Under the pieces are notes generated by a model that saw only the letters and a program-made list of their open reading frames with translations, was not told where the DNA came from and ran no database searches. Of a stretch of 64,000 nucleotides of DNA, positions 62,507 through 64,000 are shown piece by piece (the stretch's first letter is position 1; each line of letters opens with the position of its first letter). The translations under genes were made by a program, and so were the position numbers. This DNA is from a virus: positions 18,877-82,876 of the IMG/VR virus record IMGVR_UViG_3300042868_013845. One strand, 5' to 3'.

Positions 62507-62697
62507 TTAGTGCCTTTGTCTTTTGCTTTACCAATATTCAATGCTAGAAAATCAATAATGCCATAGACTTTGGCGAGAGTGCTGCCTGGTTTAGGTGTTG
62601 GTGTTACACTAGCAATCGCACTTGCGAGGCTGATTGCACTTGTAACTACAACAAACCAAGGATATTGTTCAACCAATTTTAATAGTTCTTCGATCAT
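62503..62697 (-). CDS. Small membrane protein of the lysis cassette, 64 residues
   Basis: A hydrophobic helix YPWFVVVTSAISLASAIASV (about 12-31) is followed by TPTPKPGSTLAKVYGIIDFL, then a Lys-rich end (NIGKAKDKGTK). I recall short phage proteins with 'TPTPK..S..AKVY..ID.LALN.GKAK' beside lysis genes. It may be an additional holin or antiholin, since a LydA-like holin is at 2593. A TATAAATA box lies 35 nt upstream. Confidence 0.6.
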   Translation of the reverse strand: MIEELLKLVEQYPWFVVVTSAISLASAIASVTPTPKPGSTLAKVYGIIDFLALNIGKAKDKGTK

Positions 62698-62732
62698 ATC
62701 TTTTATTTTGTTAATGGAATTATTTCCATTTA

Positions 62733-62740
62733 TATTTATA
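62733..62740 (-). promoter_or_regulatory. T4-type late promoter for the lysis cassette
   Basis: Minus-strand TATAAATA (perfect), 35 nt before the ATG at 62695-62697. The leader can form a 7-bp hairpin AATGGAA/TTCCATT. This is one of few late genes here with a real leader, perhaps allowing translational control of lysis. Confidence 0.65.
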
Positions 62741-63023
62741 AAAAGACACCTTTGAGTTTATCGTCTATTGATGCCGCATCATGAACACCAACAATTGCTT
62801 CGCATGGCGTGTCATTTTTAAAGATGATTAGTAGCGGCATCTCATTGATATTGCGATCAATACAAATGCGACAATTAACAATATGGTGTATGCTGCTAAA
62901 AATATCCTCATTTATATCAAAGCTTTGATATGATATATCATATGAGACCGCTGAGTCCTTTACACTTTGAACATATGGCAGACATGTCGCACAGCTGCTA
63001 TTGTATATCATTACTAGTTTCAT
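62736..63023 (-). CDS. Thioredoxin/glutaredoxin-like protein, 95 residues
   Basis: MKLVMIYNSSCATCLPYVQS has the strand followed by a CxxC active site (C-A-T-C, residues 11-14), with N-E-M-P-L-L-I-I-F carrying the cis-Pro of the thioredoxin fold. T4-like phages carry NrdC and similar proteins as reductants for ribonucleotide reductase. Start at the ATG 63021-63023; a TTG two codons upstream is less likely. It overlaps the upstream gene stop by 26 bases. Confidence 0.75.
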   Translation of the reverse strand: MKLVMIYNSSCATCLPYVQSVKDSAVSYDISYQSFDINEDIFSSIHHIVNCRICIDRNINEMPLLIIFKNDTPCEAIVGVHDAASIDDKLKGVFL

Positions 63024-64000
63024 ATGCAAAATAAAGGTTAGGTGTGTAGCTTTTAATTATACTCCACGATTTTACTCGATCTGGAGCTAATCCCATTGAA
63101 AGTGATAGCTCTTTATTTCTCTTATCATTCCAACTATTTGGCTCATAGTTTGCTAAACGCTCAGTTGTGGAGTGTGGTATATGCATGACACTATAATCAT
63201 GATTTATGATTATTTTTCTTTTACCGCTAGCTAATATACGATTATGTAAATCAGTATCATCATAACCATAGCCATTGAAATGTTCATTATAACCTTTAAC
63301 TGCGATTAGATATTCTCTTCGCGCATAGCATAGTCCGCTTAAATGTTGAAAAATTGGTTTTGGAATATCATTATTTTCTTCACAATATGACCAACATCCA
63401 GTATAAAAAGAATCATTTTGAACTGGATGAGATTTAAAAAAATTATAATACGGATTTAGAAAATAATCAGTATCAAGTTTTAAGACATATTCTAGGGTCG
63501 AATTGTCAAGAGCTAGATTAAATGCCTGTGAAATATTAAAGTATTTTTGATCTTCAACACGTACTATTTTTATGCGCTTGTCAAGCTTAAGCAGATCATA
63601 TAGTGGTTGTTTGCTATTCCAATCTACAATAACAATCTCTCCAATTTCTGAGAAATTCAACCATGACATAATATTGACTTTAAGAATCTCCATGCGATTC
63701 ATGCATGCACATATGACACTGATCTTTCCATCAACATTAATATTACTAGGTTTTATTTGATATGATATTGGATTTGGAGATAGCAATGTCGTATGAGATC
63801 CACATGCTTGCGAAATATTATAGCTATCAACATCAGTAGCTTCAAGTATATAATTTTTTGGCAAACATGACAATGCTTCGACATATTGCGAGGCCTCATA
63901 ATAATTTATACGAAAACCAATAATAATTATCTTTTTATAAAATTTAGAAATTTTTAATAAATTATCTTTAATAATAAAAAATGAAGAGGGATTAAAATCA
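62998..64000 (-). CDS. Glycosyltransferase family 2 protein, 5' end outside the window
   Basis: The frame is open to the right edge (at least 42 codons before the first TTG), so the gene is partial. The visible 333 residues hold a GT2 domain: ISVICACMNRMEILKVNIMS, EIVIVDWNSKQPL, EYVLKLDTDYFLNPY (DxD) and a C-terminal GYNEHFNGYGYDDTDLHNRI block like the chondroitin-synthase/GT7 C-domain that binds the acceptor side. The part before TTG (FYKKIIIIGFRINYYEASQY) may belong to a further upstream domain. Confidence 0.8.
   Translation of the reverse strand, partial: DFNPSSFFIIKDNLLKISKFYKKIIIIGFRINYYEASQYVEALSCLPKNYILEATDVDSYNISQACGSHTTLLSPNPISYQIKPSNINVDGKISVICACMNRMEILKVNIMSWLNFSEIGEIVIVDWNSKQPLYDLLKLDKRIKIVRVEDQKYFNISQAFNLALDNSTLEYVLKLDTDYFLNPYYNFFKSHPVQNDSFYTGCWSYCEENNDIPKPIFQHLSGLCYARREYLIAVKGYNEHFNGYGYDDTDLHNRILASGKRKIIINHDYSVMHIPHSTTERLANYEPNSWNDKRNKELSLSMGLAPDRVKSWSIIKSYTPNLYFAYETSNDIQ

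Noticed and set aside
49896-63873. Host auxiliary metabolic genes (photosynthesis, carbon metabolism)
   Set aside because: None is present; only PhoH and sugar-modifying genes were found, so a cyanobacterial host is not supported.

Overview
The window is a 64 kb piece of an AT-rich, T4-like contractile-tailed phage (myovirus) genome. The evidence is co-directional homologues of T4 neck proteins gp13/14/15, baseplate and tail proteins gp6, gp8, gp25, gp53, gp48, gp54, gp27, gp5 and gp26, the head-completion protein gp4, and the replication and late-transcription proteins gp32, gp59 and gp33. The sequence also carries T4-type late promoters (TATAAATA). The host cannot be named. Start codons have essentially no Shine-Dalgarno sequence upstream. 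The phage encodes a one-piece tmRNA whose tag ends in ALAA, which argues against a host with permuted ssrA (alphaproteobacteria, cyanobacteria).

Layout: 1-33.6 kb (minus strand) is one late morphogenesis block. In transcription order (right to left) it holds gp48, gp53, a gp27-like hub, a gp5-type spike split over two genes with a CHAP lytic domain, a 3D-domain tail protein, gp25, gp6, a gp7-position protein, gp8, very large fibre and structural proteins (one with RCC1-like repeats), a LydA-like holin, then gp13, gp14, gp15 and the start of a further gene. 33.6-38.1 kb (plus strand) encodes gp4, a gp54-like protein, gp26 with a gp51-like extension in the -1 frame, and a tape-measure-like protein. 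38.1-47.3 kb (minus) holds early and middle genes: gp32, gp59, gp33, a PD-(D/E)XK-like protein, a four-gene unknown cassette with a PLP-fold enzyme and an SGNH-like protein, and an ATP-dependent DNA ligase. 47.3-57.5 kb is an accessory and RNA region: tmRNA, 28 tRNA genes covering all 20 amino acids plus initiator tRNA, small late proteins that share an N-terminal element, a fucosyltransferase-like gene, a GIY-YIG endonuclease and three promoter-linked structured RNAs. 57.5-64 kb holds an exonuclease, a dNMP kinase, glycosyltransferase-type genes, PhoH, nested spanins, a thioredoxin-like protein and a partial glycosyltransferase.

How the genes work together: gp33 is the co-activator for the phage late sigma factor, and the late promoters it would serve lie all over the window. 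These promoters sit 5-9 nt upstream of the ATG, so with T4 spacing the transcript would start at or next to the start codon. Most late genes would therefore make leaderless mRNA. Genes without their own promoter usually overlap the gene before them, which suggests translational coupling. A phage initiator tRNA and tmRNA fit this arrangement.

Strongest unusual signals: (1) a U_UUU_UUC slippery site, a 6-nt spacer and a 10-bp stem joining gp26 to a gp51-like frame, like the lambda G/GT tail chaperones; (2) a late regulon of seven small proteins with a shared N-terminal capsid-targeting-like element and T4 gp21-type cleavage motifs, one of them resembling an ADP-ribosyltransferase (compare T4 Alt); (3) a circularly permuted tRNA-like RNA in a tandem promoter/RNA array upstream of the tRNAs; (4) several tRNAs with structural oddities.
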